Made by a program: the position numbers and the translations under genes
Notes under the pieces: model-generated
Seen by the model: only the letters and a program-made list of their open reading frames with translations
Told to the model about the DNA's origin: nothing
The model's database searches: none
Shown here: positions 1-4,779 of the stretch, piece after piece
How the letters are laid out: every line of letters begins with the position of its first letter
Position numbering within the stretch: the first letter of the stretch is position 1
Assembly (NCBI GenBank): GCA_946477805.1
Contig: CAMKZP010000265.1
Coordinates: 1-5,670, forward strand
Direction of reading: 5' to 3'
Source: an uncultured Enterobacter sp.
GTDB taxonomy: Bacteria; Pseudomonadota; Gammaproteobacteria; Enterobacterales; Enterobacteriaceae
DNA length: 5,670 nt

Positions 1-1825
1 CCTCGACAGCGAAGATCAGCTTCGCCTGCTGAAGCGTCTGATCAAGGCGATGAACCTTGACGAGAAGCAGTGGCCGCCGCGTCAGGCGATGTGGTACATC
101 AACGGCCAAAAAGACGAAGGGCTGCGCCCGCACCATATCCAGAGCTTTGGCAACCCGGTCGAGCAGACCTGGCAGAACGTCTACAAGGCCTATCAGGAAG
201 CCTGCGATCGCGCCGGTCTGGTGGATTTTGCCGAACTGCTGCTGCGCGCCCACGAGCTGTGGCTCAACAAGCCGCACATCCTTCAGCATTACCGCGAACG
301 CTTCACCAATATCCTGGTGGATGAATTCCAGGATACCAACAACATCCAGTACGCGTGGATCCGCCTGCTGGCTGGCGATACCGGCAAGGTCATGATCGTC
401 GGCGATGACGACCAGTCAATCTACGGCTGGCGCGGGGCGCAGGTGGAAAACATCCAGCGCTTCCTCAACGACTTCCCCGGCGCGCAGACCATTCGTCTGG
501 AGCAGAACTACCGCTCAACGAACAACATCCTCAGCGCGGCGAACGCCCTGATCGAAAACAACAACGGGCGTCTGGGTAAAAAGCTGTGGACCGATGGCGT
601 CGACGGCGAGCCAATCTCCATCTACTGCGCCTTCAACGAGCTCGACGAAGCGCGCTTCGTGGTGAACCGCATCAAAACCTGGCAGGACAACGGCGGCGCG
701 CTGGAGCAGTGCGCCATTCTCTACCGCAGTAACGCCCAGTCGCGCGTGCTGGAAGAGGCGCTGCTGCAGGTGAGCATGCCGTACCGCATTTACGGCGGCA
801 TGCGCTTCTTCGAACGTCAGGAAATCAAGGACGCGCTCTCGTATCTGCGCCTGATTGCCAATCGTAACGACGACGCGGCGTTTGAGCGCGTGGTAAATAC
901 GCCAACCCGCGGCATCGGTGACCGCACGCTGGACGTGGTGCGTCAGGCCTCGCGCGATCGCCAGCTTACCCTGTGGCAGGCGTGCCGCGAGCTGCTGCAG
1001 GAAAAAGCCCTCGCAGGACGCGCCGCCAGCGCGCTGCAGCGCTTTATTGAGCTGATTGACGCCCTGGCGCAGGAAACCGCCGACATGCCGCTGCACGTGC
1101 AGACCGACCGGGTCATCAAGGACTCCGGCCTGCGTACCATGTACGAGCAGGAAAAAGGCGAGAAGGGCCAGACTCGTATTGAGAACTTAGAGGAACTGGT
1201 GACGGCAACGCGCCAGTTCAGCTACAACGAAGAAGACGAAGACCTGATGCCGCTGCAGGCGTTTCTCTCCCACGCCGCGCTGGAAGCGGGCGAGGGGCAG
1301 GCGGACACCTGGCAGGATGCGGTTCAGCTGATGACCCTCCACTCCGCCAAAGGCCTGGAGTTCCCGCAGGTGTTTATCGTCGGGATGGAAGAGGGGATGT
1401 TCCCGAGCCAGATGTCGCTGGATGAAGGCGGCCGTCTGGAGGAGGAGCGTCGTCTGGCTTACGTGGGCGTCACCCGCGCGATGCAAAAGCTGACGCTGAC
1501 CTACGCCGAAACCCGCCGTCTGTACGGCAAAGAGGTTTACCACCGTCCGTCACGCTTTATCGGCGAGCTGCCGGAAGCGTGCGTGGAAGAGGTGCGCCTG
1601 CGCGCCAGCATCAGCCGCCCGGTCAGCCATCAGCGCATGGGAACCCCGATCTCTGAAAATGACACGGGCTACAAGCTGGGTCAGCGCGTGCGCCATTCGA
1701 AGTTTGGCGAAGGTACCATTGTGAACCTCGAAGGCAGCGGCGAGCACAGCCGCCTGCAGGTGGCGTTCCAGGGCCAGGGGATCAAATGGCTGGTGGCGGC
1801 TTATGCGAAGCTGGAAACGGTGTAA
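1..1825 (+). CDS. uvrD: DNA helicase II UvrD (5' end outside window)
   Basis: SF1A 3'-5' DNA helicase that removes the UvrC-incised oligonucleotide in nucleotide excision repair, unwinds nicked DNA in MutHLS mismatch repair, and displaces RecA and stalled RNA polymerase. The frame is open from base 2. 607 residues are visible, so about 113 are missing if the protein has the usual 720; the Q motif, Walker A and motif Ia lie outside the window. Visible motifs, in inferred full-length numbering: motif II VDEFQDTN with D220/E221 (nt 317-340), motif III GDDDQSIYGWRGA with Q251, motif IV QNYRST with R284, motif V TLHSAKGLEFPQVF (nt about 1340-1380), motif VI EERRLAYVGVTRA (nt about 1440-1480). The last 60 or so residues (GYKLGQRVRHSKFGEGTIV onward) are the Tudor-like tail known to contact RNA polymerase and UvrB. 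The ATG at 50 is an internal Met, not the start. It ends in TAA, 356 bases before corA. No frameshift or missing motif is seen; the identification is secure. Confidence 0.98.
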   Translation, partial: LDSEDQLRLLKRLIKAMNLDEKQWPPRQAMWYINGQKDEGLRPHHIQSFGNPVEQTWQNVYKAYQEACDRAGLVDFAELLLRAHELWLNKPHILQHYRERFTNILVDEFQDTNNIQYAWIRLLAGDTGKVMIVGDDDQSIYGWRGAQVENIQRFLNDFPGAQTIRLEQNYRSTNNILSAANALIENNNGRLGKKLWTDGVDGEPISIYCAFNELDEARFVVNRIKTWQDNGGALEQCAILYRSNAQSRVLEEALLQVSMPYRIYGGMRFFERQEIKDALSYLRLIANRNDDAAFERVVNTPTRGIGDRTLDVVRQASRDRQLTLWQACRELLQEKALAGRAASALQRFIELIDALAQETADMPLHVQTDRVIKDSGLRTMYEQEKGEKGQTRIENLEELVTATRQFSYNEEDEDLMPLQAFLSHAALEAGEGQADTWQDAVQLMTLHSAKGLEFPQVFIVGMEEGMFPSQMSLDEGGRLEEERRLAYVGVTRAMQKLTLTYAETRRLYGKEVYHRPSRFIGELPEACVEEVRLRASISRPVSHQRMGTPISENDTGYKLGQRVRHSKFGEGTIVNLEGSGEHSRLQVAFQGQGIKWLVAAYAKLETV

Positions 1826-1834
1826 CTTTCAGAA

Positions 1835-1873
1835 AAATATCATTATTTTGTAATGATCTGCTACCCTTATACC
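1835..1873 (+). promoter_or_regulatory. probable corA promoter region (weak call)
   Basis: The long leader and its ORF require a promoter between the uvrD stop and the leader RBS at 1876, unless all transcription comes through uvrD. This interval is A/T rich and contains several imperfect -10 candidates: TATCAT (1838-1843, five of six matches to TATAAT), TAATGA (1851-1856) and TATACC (1868-1873). None has a convincing -35 at 16-18 bases; TTGTAA (1848-1853) lies too close to the last of them. I can place the region but not the exact promoter or the transcription start. Confidence 0.3.
1839..1857. repeat. AT-rich perfect inverted repeat just after uvrD
   Basis: A 7-bp perfect inverted repeat, ATCATTA (1839-1845) and TAATGAT (1851-1857), separated by TTTTG, begins 13 bases after the uvrD stop. 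It lies in the most AT-rich stretch between uvrD and corA, where the corA promoter would be expected. It could be a weak terminator-like hairpin for uvrD, an operator, or simply promoter DNA; the stem is all A/T except for one G/C pair and has no clean U-tract, so an efficient intrinsic terminator is unlikely. Confidence 0.4.
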
Positions 1874-1887
1874 TTGAAGGTCAATTA

Positions 1888-2031
1888 ATGCCCTTCAGCG
1901 TTCCGTTGCGTGTTGACGCCGCAGTTATAGCTGGCGTAACATGCGCGCACGATTACGCTAAGAGGACATTCGCCTTGGACACACCCAGTAGATACTGGCT
2001 CAATTCCCTGTCATCCAGGAACAACTCCTAA
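1888..2031 (+). CDS. corL: leader peptide CorL, 47 aa (probable)
   Basis: A small ORF of 47 codons inside the corA leader, starting MPFSVPLRVD and ending SSRNNS. The start is chosen because GAAGG at 1876-1880 precedes this ATG by seven bases. The frame is open further upstream to an ATG at 1786, but that lies inside uvrD and has no good RBS. The peptide has no membrane segment or known domain, and the product itself is probably not important. By analogy with Salmonella corL, the act of translating it sets the leader structure and hence Rho access. The stop codon (2029-2031) lies in the left arm of a strong hairpin. The ORF uses ATA (I14) and rare Arg codons AGG, AGA and AGG (R26, R35, R44), unlike the flanking genes. 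I know corL exists in this leader in Salmonella but cannot verify residue identity from memory; naming rests on position, length and RBS. Confidence 0.65.
   Translation: MPFSVPLRVDAAVIAGVTCAHDYAKRTFALDTPSRYWLNSLSSRNNS
1912..1940 (+). other. hairpin within the leader ORF
   Basis: GTT-G-ACGCC (1912-1920) can pair with GGCGTAAC (1933-1940), giving eight base pairs with a single bulged G at 1915. The 12-base loop can pair further, as AGT with GCT (1923-1925 and 1930-1932, one G-U). It lies 22 bases inside the ORF and would be melted by a translating ribosome. A competing pairing is AGCGT (1897-1901) with ACGCT (1955-1959). Confidence 0.45.
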
Positions 2032-2059
2032 GGCTATCTCCCCTTGCTGATGGCCTTAG
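2028..2059 (+). other. hairpin containing the leader-ORF stop codon
   Basis: CTAAGGCTATC (2028-2038) pairs with GATGGCCTTAG (2049-2059) over 11 consecutive positions, ten Watson-Crick and one G-U, closing a C-rich 10-base loop (2039-2048). The leader-ORF stop codon TAA (2029-2031) lies in the left arm, so a ribosome terminating there must disrupt the stem. It has no following U-tract and is therefore not an intrinsic terminator. It is the best candidate for the element whose opening by translation switches leader conformation. Confidence 0.6.
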
Positions 2060-2065
2060 TGGTTG

Positions 2066-2095
2066 TCAGCGACTGCATTATTCCCGTCGCACTGA
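2066..2095 (+). other. second leader hairpin
   Basis: TCAGCGAC (2066-2073) pairs with GTCG-CA-CTGA (2086-2095): two four-base-pair blocks with a two-base bulge, or alternatively five uninterrupted pairs GCGAC/GTCGC (2069-2073 and 2086-2090). The 12-base loop is TGCATTATTCCC. It follows the stop-codon hairpin by six bases, so the two could stack or compete. Confidence 0.4.
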
Positions 2096-2168
2096 GTCAG
2101 GCTGTTTAATGGTCTGAAACCCAATTTGTTTCTGTGTGCCCACCGAACTGTCCGATATTTTTTGCATT

Positions 2169-2173
2169 GGGAG
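2169..2173 (+). promoter_or_regulatory. corA ribosome binding site
   Basis: GGGAG lies eight bases before the ATG at 2182 and decides that start over the in-frame ATG at 2134, which has no comparable Shine-Dalgarno and would add 16 residues not found in CorA. GGGAG is complementary to CTCCC at 2038-2042, in and beside the loop of the stop-codon hairpin. Confidence 0.75.
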
Positions 2174-2181
2174 TCCCGGTC

Positions 2182-3132
2182 ATGTTGAGCGCATTTCAAC
2201 TCGAAAATAACCGACTGAATCGGCTAGAAGCTGAAGAGTCGCAGCCCCTCGTTGATGCCGTATGGGTGGATCTGGTCGAGCCGGACGACGATGAACGCCT
2301 TCGCGTACAATCCGAGCTGGGGCAAAGCCTGGCAACCCGTCCTGAACTGGAAGACATCGAGGCATCGGCACGTTTTTTTGAAGATGAAGACGGCCTGCAC
2401 ATCCACTCCTTCTTCTTCTTTGAAGACGCTGACGACCACGCGGGTAACTCCACCGTGGCATTTACCATTCGCGACGGCCGTCTGTTTACCCTGCGCGAGC
2501 GCGAGCTGCCTGCGTTTCGTCTCTACCGCATGCGCGCCCGCAGCCAGGCGATGGTCGACGGCAACGCCTACGAGCTGCTGCTCGACCTGTTCGAAACCAA
2601 AATCGAACAGCTGGCGGACGAGATCGAAAACATCTACAGCGACCTGGAAAAGCTGAGCCGCGTGATCATGGAAGGCCATCAGGGCGATGAATATGACGAA
2701 GCGCTCTCCACGCTGGCGGAGCTGGAAGATATCGGCTGGAAGGTGCGTTTGTGTCTGATGGATACCCAGCGCGCGCTGAACTTCCTGGTGCGCAAGGCGC
2801 GTCTGCCGGGCGGTCAGCTGGAGCAGGCGCGCGAGATCCTGCGCGATATCGAATCCCTGCTGCCGCACAACGAATCCCTGTTCCAGAAGGTTAACTTCCT
2901 GATGCAGGCGGCGATGGGTTTTATCAACATCGAGCAGAACCGCATCATCAAGATCTTCTCGGTGGTATCCGTGGTGTTCCTGCCGCCTACGCTGGTGGCA
3001 TCAAGCTACGGGATGAACTTTGAGTTTATGCCCGAGCTGCGCTGGAGCTTTGGTTACCCGGGGGCGATTGTCTTTATGATCCTCGCCGGGCTGGCGCCGT
3101 ATCTGTACTTTAAGCGCAAGAACTGGCTTTGA
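2182..3132 (+). CDS. corA: Magnesium/cobalt/nickel channel CorA
   Basis: Homopentameric inner-membrane channel, the main constitutive route for Mg2+ entry, also passing Co2+ and Ni2+. The 316 residues from the ATG at 2182 begin MLSAFQLENNRL and match the E. coli length. The large N-terminal cytoplasmic domain (residues 1 to about 250) is acidic, with the long helical stretch (about 140-250) that forms the funnel. Two C-terminal membrane segments follow: about 253-277, ending in the signature YGMN (GMN at 277-279), and about 291-311. The periplasmic loop between them carries MPEL (283-286), the ion-entry loop. The basic tail KRKNWL stays in the cytoplasm. Pro-Pro within TM1 (VFLPPTLV) is typical. 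It follows its own long regulatory leader and is probably monocistronic, because the next gene is convergent. Nothing is missing. Confidence 0.98.
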   Translation: MLSAFQLENNRLNRLEAEESQPLVDAVWVDLVEPDDDERLRVQSELGQSLATRPELEDIEASARFFEDEDGLHIHSFFFFEDADDHAGNSTVAFTIRDGRLFTLRERELPAFRLYRMRARSQAMVDGNAYELLLDLFETKIEQLADEIENIYSDLEKLSRVIMEGHQGDEYDEALSTLAELEDIGWKVRLCLMDTQRALNFLVRKARLPGGQLEQAREILRDIESLLPHNESLFQKVNFLMQAAMGFINIEQNRIIKIFSVVSVVFLPPTLVASSYGMNFEFMPELRWSFGYPGAIVFMILAGLAPYLYFKRKNWL

Positions 3133-3137
3133 GGATC

Positions 3138-3195
3138 CGCCCGGCGGCGCTGCGTTTACCGGGCCTACAGATGGTGTAGGCCGGATAAGGCGGCA
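3138..3195. repeat. paired inverted REP sequences (BIME) between convergent corA and rarD
   Basis: Two facing repetitive extragenic palindromes fill almost all of the 71-base gap. The first has stem arms GCCCGG (3139-3144) and CCGGGC (3159-3164) around a CGGCGCTGCGTTTA loop, the common enterobacterial form. The second is in the opposite orientation: on the minus strand, 3194 to 3175, it reads GCCGCCTTATCCGGCCTACA, resembling the tail half of a REP. They are joined by a perfect 8-bp inverted repeat, GGCCTACA (3162-3169) and TGTAGGCC (3175-3182), with a five-base loop. In mRNA this can protect 3' ends from exonucleases or weakly terminate transcription from either side. No U-tract terminator is visible, so these structures are the only candidates for the shared 3' boundary of corA and rarD. 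Confidence 0.8.
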
Positions 3196-3203
3196 AAAAG
3201 GCA

Positions 3204-4100
3204 CTACAGCCCTTTGCGCACTCTGCGCTGGGTATAAATCGCATCCGCAACAAAGATCGCCAGCGCCACCCAGATGAAGGCGAAGGTCACCATCTTGTCC
3301 GCGCCCGGCACTTCGCCGTAAAACACTACCGCCAGCAGGAACATCAGCGTCGGGCCGATGTACTGGAAGAAGCCCAGCGTCGATAGGCGCAGGCGCGTCG
3401 CCGCACCGGTAAAGCACAGCAGCGGAATCGTCGTGACGACGCCCGCGGCCATCAGCATCAGGTTCAGCGACCACGGGTTGCTGCCCATATGGCTGGTGGC
3501 GCTATCGGCGATGCCGAACAGATAGATTGCGGCCACCGGCAGCAGCCACAGGGTTTCAAACAGCATCCCGGTCTGCGCTTCAACGGCGATTTTTTTACGC
3601 ACCAGGCCGTAAAAGGCAAAGCTAAACGCCAGGCCAAGGGCAATGATCGGCAGCGAGCCGAAGGTCCACAGCTGTACCAGCACGCCGCAGAAGGCGAGAA
3701 TGACGGCTACCCACTGCATGCGGCGAAAGCGCTCGCCGAGGAAAATCATCCCAAGAACGATGTTCACCAGCGGGTTAATAAAGTAGCCGAGGCTCGCTTC
3801 GAGCATGTGGTGGTTATTCACCGCCCAGATGAACAGCAGCCAGTTGCCGCCGATGAGCACCGCTGAGAGGGCCAGCAGGAAGACCTTCTTTGGCGTTTTG
3901 AGCAGCGTTTTGACGCCCGACCACTGACGGCTGAGGCTCATCAGCGCAATCATAAAGAAGAACGACCAGATCACGCGGTGAGTGAGGATCTCGTCAGCCG
4001 GAACGTAGGCAATGAGCTTGAAGTACGCCGGTGCGATACCCCAAATAAAATAAGCGGCAAGGGCGAGTAAAACGCCCTGCCGCGTCTGTTTAGCATCCAT
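3204..4100 (-). CDS. rarD: RarD family DMT-superfamily permease
   Basis: Integral inner-membrane protein of 298 residues (E. coli RarD has 296), beginning MDAKQTRQGVLLALAAYFIWG. It belongs to the drug/metabolite transporter superfamily, with two EamA-type repeats and about ten hydrophobic helices. Family hallmarks visible include the first helix GVLLALAAYFIWGIAPAYFK, THRVIWSFFF near residue 41, NWLLFIWAVNNHHMLEASLGYFINPLVNI near 85-115, and RLRLSTLGFFQYIGPTLMF near 235-255. The C-terminus is short and basic (YTQRRVRKGL). Its substrate is not established; the historic name refers to chloramphenicol resistance in relatives, and I would not infer drug export. It lies 51 bases downstream of yigI on the same strand and is probably co-transcribed. 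The start matches the E. coli N-terminus, but the Shine-Dalgarno is weak (ACGGA, minus strand 4113-4109), at the edge of an inverted repeat that touches the ATG. Confidence 0.96.
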   Translation of the reverse strand: MDAKQTRQGVLLALAAYFIWGIAPAYFKLIAYVPADEILTHRVIWSFFFMIALMSLSRQWSGVKTLLKTPKKVFLLALSAVLIGGNWLLFIWAVNNHHMLEASLGYFINPLVNIVLGMIFLGERFRRMQWVAVILAFCGVLVQLWTFGSLPIIALGLAFSFAFYGLVRKKIAVEAQTGMLFETLWLLPVAAIYLFGIADSATSHMGSNPWSLNLMLMAAGVVTTIPLLCFTGAATRLRLSTLGFFQYIGPTLMFLLAVVFYGEVPGADKMVTFAFIWVALAIFVADAIYTQRRVRKGL

Positions 4101-4140
4101 CGGGAAAATCCGTTACAAAAAAGTGAATCAATTTTACCCG
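4101..4140 (-). repeat. inverted repeat spanning the yigI-rarD gap, abutting the rarD start codon
   Basis: On the minus-strand transcript, CGGG-U-AAAAU (4140-4131) can pair with AUUUUCCCG (4109-4101): nine base pairs with one bulged U and a 21-base loop. The 3' arm ends immediately before the rarD AUG, and the weak RBS ACGGA lies at the loop/stem border. The structure could limit rarD translation or stabilise the junction of the two-gene mRNA. It lacks a following U-run, so it is not a standard terminator. Confidence 0.5.
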
Positions 4141-4151
4141 ATTTTGCCGCC

Positions 4152-4619
4152 TCAACCCACCATATAAGTGGCGGTTGCGCTGGCGATATAAACCTGCTCT
4201 TCGTTATGTAGCTCAACGCGGGCGACGGCAACTTTGTTACCCGCCCGCAGCAGGCTGCTGCTGCAGGTGAAGCGGTTGCCGCGACCGGGGCGCAGGTAGT
4301 CCACGCGCAGGTCGATGGTGCCCATGCGCGACAGGCGCTGGCGGAGCTCATCTTCATTGATGGTCTCATGACGCGTCAGCGTGCTGCCCACGCAGACCAG
4401 ACCCGCCGCCACGTCCAGCGCGGAGGCAATCACGCCGCCGTGCAAAATGCTTTGCGCCCAGTTACCCACCATCATCGGCTGGTTGTTGAAGCTCAGCTGG
4501 GCGAAGTCTTTTTCGTATCGCTCCAGCTCCAGACCCAGCGCGCGGTTAAAGGGCATGTGATAAACAAAAATCTCGCCCACGAGTTTTAAGGCTTCTTCGG
4601 CGGTCAGCGTGGCAGACAT
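4152..4619 (-). CDS. yigI: Acyl-CoA thioesterase YigI (hotdog fold)
   Basis: Cytoplasmic thioesterase of the PaaI/hotdog family. E. coli YigI has been reported as an acyl-CoA thioesterase that aids use of unusual fatty-acid substrates. From the start MSATLTAEEALKLVGE it has 155 residues, the E. coli length. The hotdog signature is plain: NWAQSILHGGVIASALDVAAGL, here split as N53, HGG at 60-62 and the likely catalytic D69 on the central helix. It is followed by the strand segments MGTIDLRVDYLRPGRGNRF (near 101-119) and VAVARVELHNEE, and ends ATATYMVG. The frame runs further upstream to an ATG at 4670, giving 172 residues, but the extra 17 residues are not part of the family. An in-frame ATG at 4631 (159 residues) is possible; AAGGA (minus strand 4635-4631) lies 11 bases before the chosen start. 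It is the first gene of a likely yigI-rarD operon, divergent from pldA. Confidence 0.94.
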   Translation of the reverse strand: MSATLTAEEALKLVGEIFVYHMPFNRALGLELERYEKDFAQLSFNNQPMMVGNWAQSILHGGVIASALDVAAGLVCVGSTLTRHETINEDELRQRLSRMGTIDLRVDYLRPGRGNRFTCSSSLLRAGNKVAVARVELHNEEQVYIASATATYMVG

Positions 4620-4633
4620 GAGGCATCTCATCC

Positions 4634-4670
4634 TTGTTGTTAACAAAATGTTGATTTTATGCCTCAACAA
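4634..4670. repeat. clustered palindromes in the yigI/pldA intergenic region
   Basis: A 10-bp perfect palindrome TTGTTAACAA (4637-4646) is followed directly by TGTTGA (4649-4654) ... TCAACA (4664-4669), a perfect 6-bp inverted repeat with a nine-base spacer. TTGTTG (4634-4639) can also pair with CAACAA (4665-4670). All share a TTGTT/AACAA core and overlap the candidate yigI -10, so they could be an operator for the divergent genes. No known regulator's consensus is recognised. Confidence 0.4.
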
Positions 4671-4682
4671 TGATGATTTCCA
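4654..4682 (-). promoter_or_regulatory. candidate yigI promoter
   Basis: On the minus strand, TGGAAA (4682-4677, four of six matches to TTGACA) is 17 bases from TAAAAT (4659-4654, five of six to TATAAT). Transcription would start near 4647, about 28 bases before the yigI ATG, inside or beside the palindrome TTGTTAACAA (4637-4646). This is a pattern match only. Confidence 0.4.
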
Positions 4683-4722
4683 CTTTCAGAAACGAGGATG
4701 GAGAAGTTGTCGCAGAAGTCTG

Positions 4723-4728
4723 TAGAAT
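4723..4728 (+). promoter_or_regulatory. candidate pldA -10 element
   Basis: TAGAAT matches TATAAT at five of six positions and lies 51 bases before the pldA start. No good -35 sits at 16-18 bases upstream (4700-4705 is GGAGAA). A second, weaker option is TTAACA (4640-4645) as a -35, but no acceptable -10 follows it. Low confidence. Confidence 0.25.
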
Positions 4729-4779
4729 GCCCGGACAAAACGATTCATTACATGTCACGATTTCAGGAGAACACCACCG

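Larger units (their letters stand above)
1858..2181 (+). promoter_or_regulatory. corA 5' leader (corL / Rho-dependent attenuation region)
   Basis: More than 300 bases separate the uvrD stop from the corA start, far longer than a simple 5' UTR. In Salmonella Typhimurium the corA leader is described as unusually long and conserved. It can adopt two exclusive structures, one of which exposes a Rho utilisation site, and efficient translation of the leader ORF corL favours termination before corA. This window shows the parts such a device needs: a leader ORF with its own Shine-Dalgarno (1876-2031); a hairpin inside it (1912-1940); a strong hairpin across its stop codon (2028-2059); a further hairpin (2066-2095); and a 75-base weakly structured, pyrimidine-containing stretch (about 2096-2165) before the corA RBS. 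The architecture is seen; the transfer of the Salmonella mechanism to this genome is inference. Confidence 0.75.

Noticed and set aside
515..1096. 193-codon open frame antisense to uvrD
   Set aside because: A high-GC shadow of uvrD. The translation has no recognisable family, no RBS is evident, and the plus-strand protein is a full, conserved helicase here.
1871..1881. ACCTTGAAGGT palindrome at the corL Shine-Dalgarno
   Set aside because: The arms meet with a one-base centre, so no stable hairpin can sequester the RBS (at best three pairs with a five-base loop); as an operator it matches nothing I recognise.
1786..1887. Longer version of the leader ORF starting inside uvrD (81 codons)
   Set aside because: The first 34 codons overlap conserved uvrD coding sequence and the AT-rich promoter-like region, and have no RBS as good as the one before 1888.
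2134..2181. Upstream in-frame ATG giving a 332-residue CorA
   Set aside because: The extra 16 residues are absent from CorA, the upstream ATG lacks a good Shine-Dalgarno, and GGGAG at 2169-2173 fits the ATG at 2182.
2224..2868. 214-codon open frame antisense to corA
   Set aside because: A shadow of corA codon bias, with low-complexity Gln/Arg/Leu-rich sequence and no supporting start signals.
4620..4670. N-terminal extension of YigI to 172 residues
   Set aside because: The added residues are not part of the family's N-terminus and overlap the candidate promoter and palindromes.
4719..4737. LexA-like CTGT...ACA before pldA
   Set aside because: The half-sites CTGT and ACA are separated by 11 bases, not the eight of a LexA box, and the second is incomplete.
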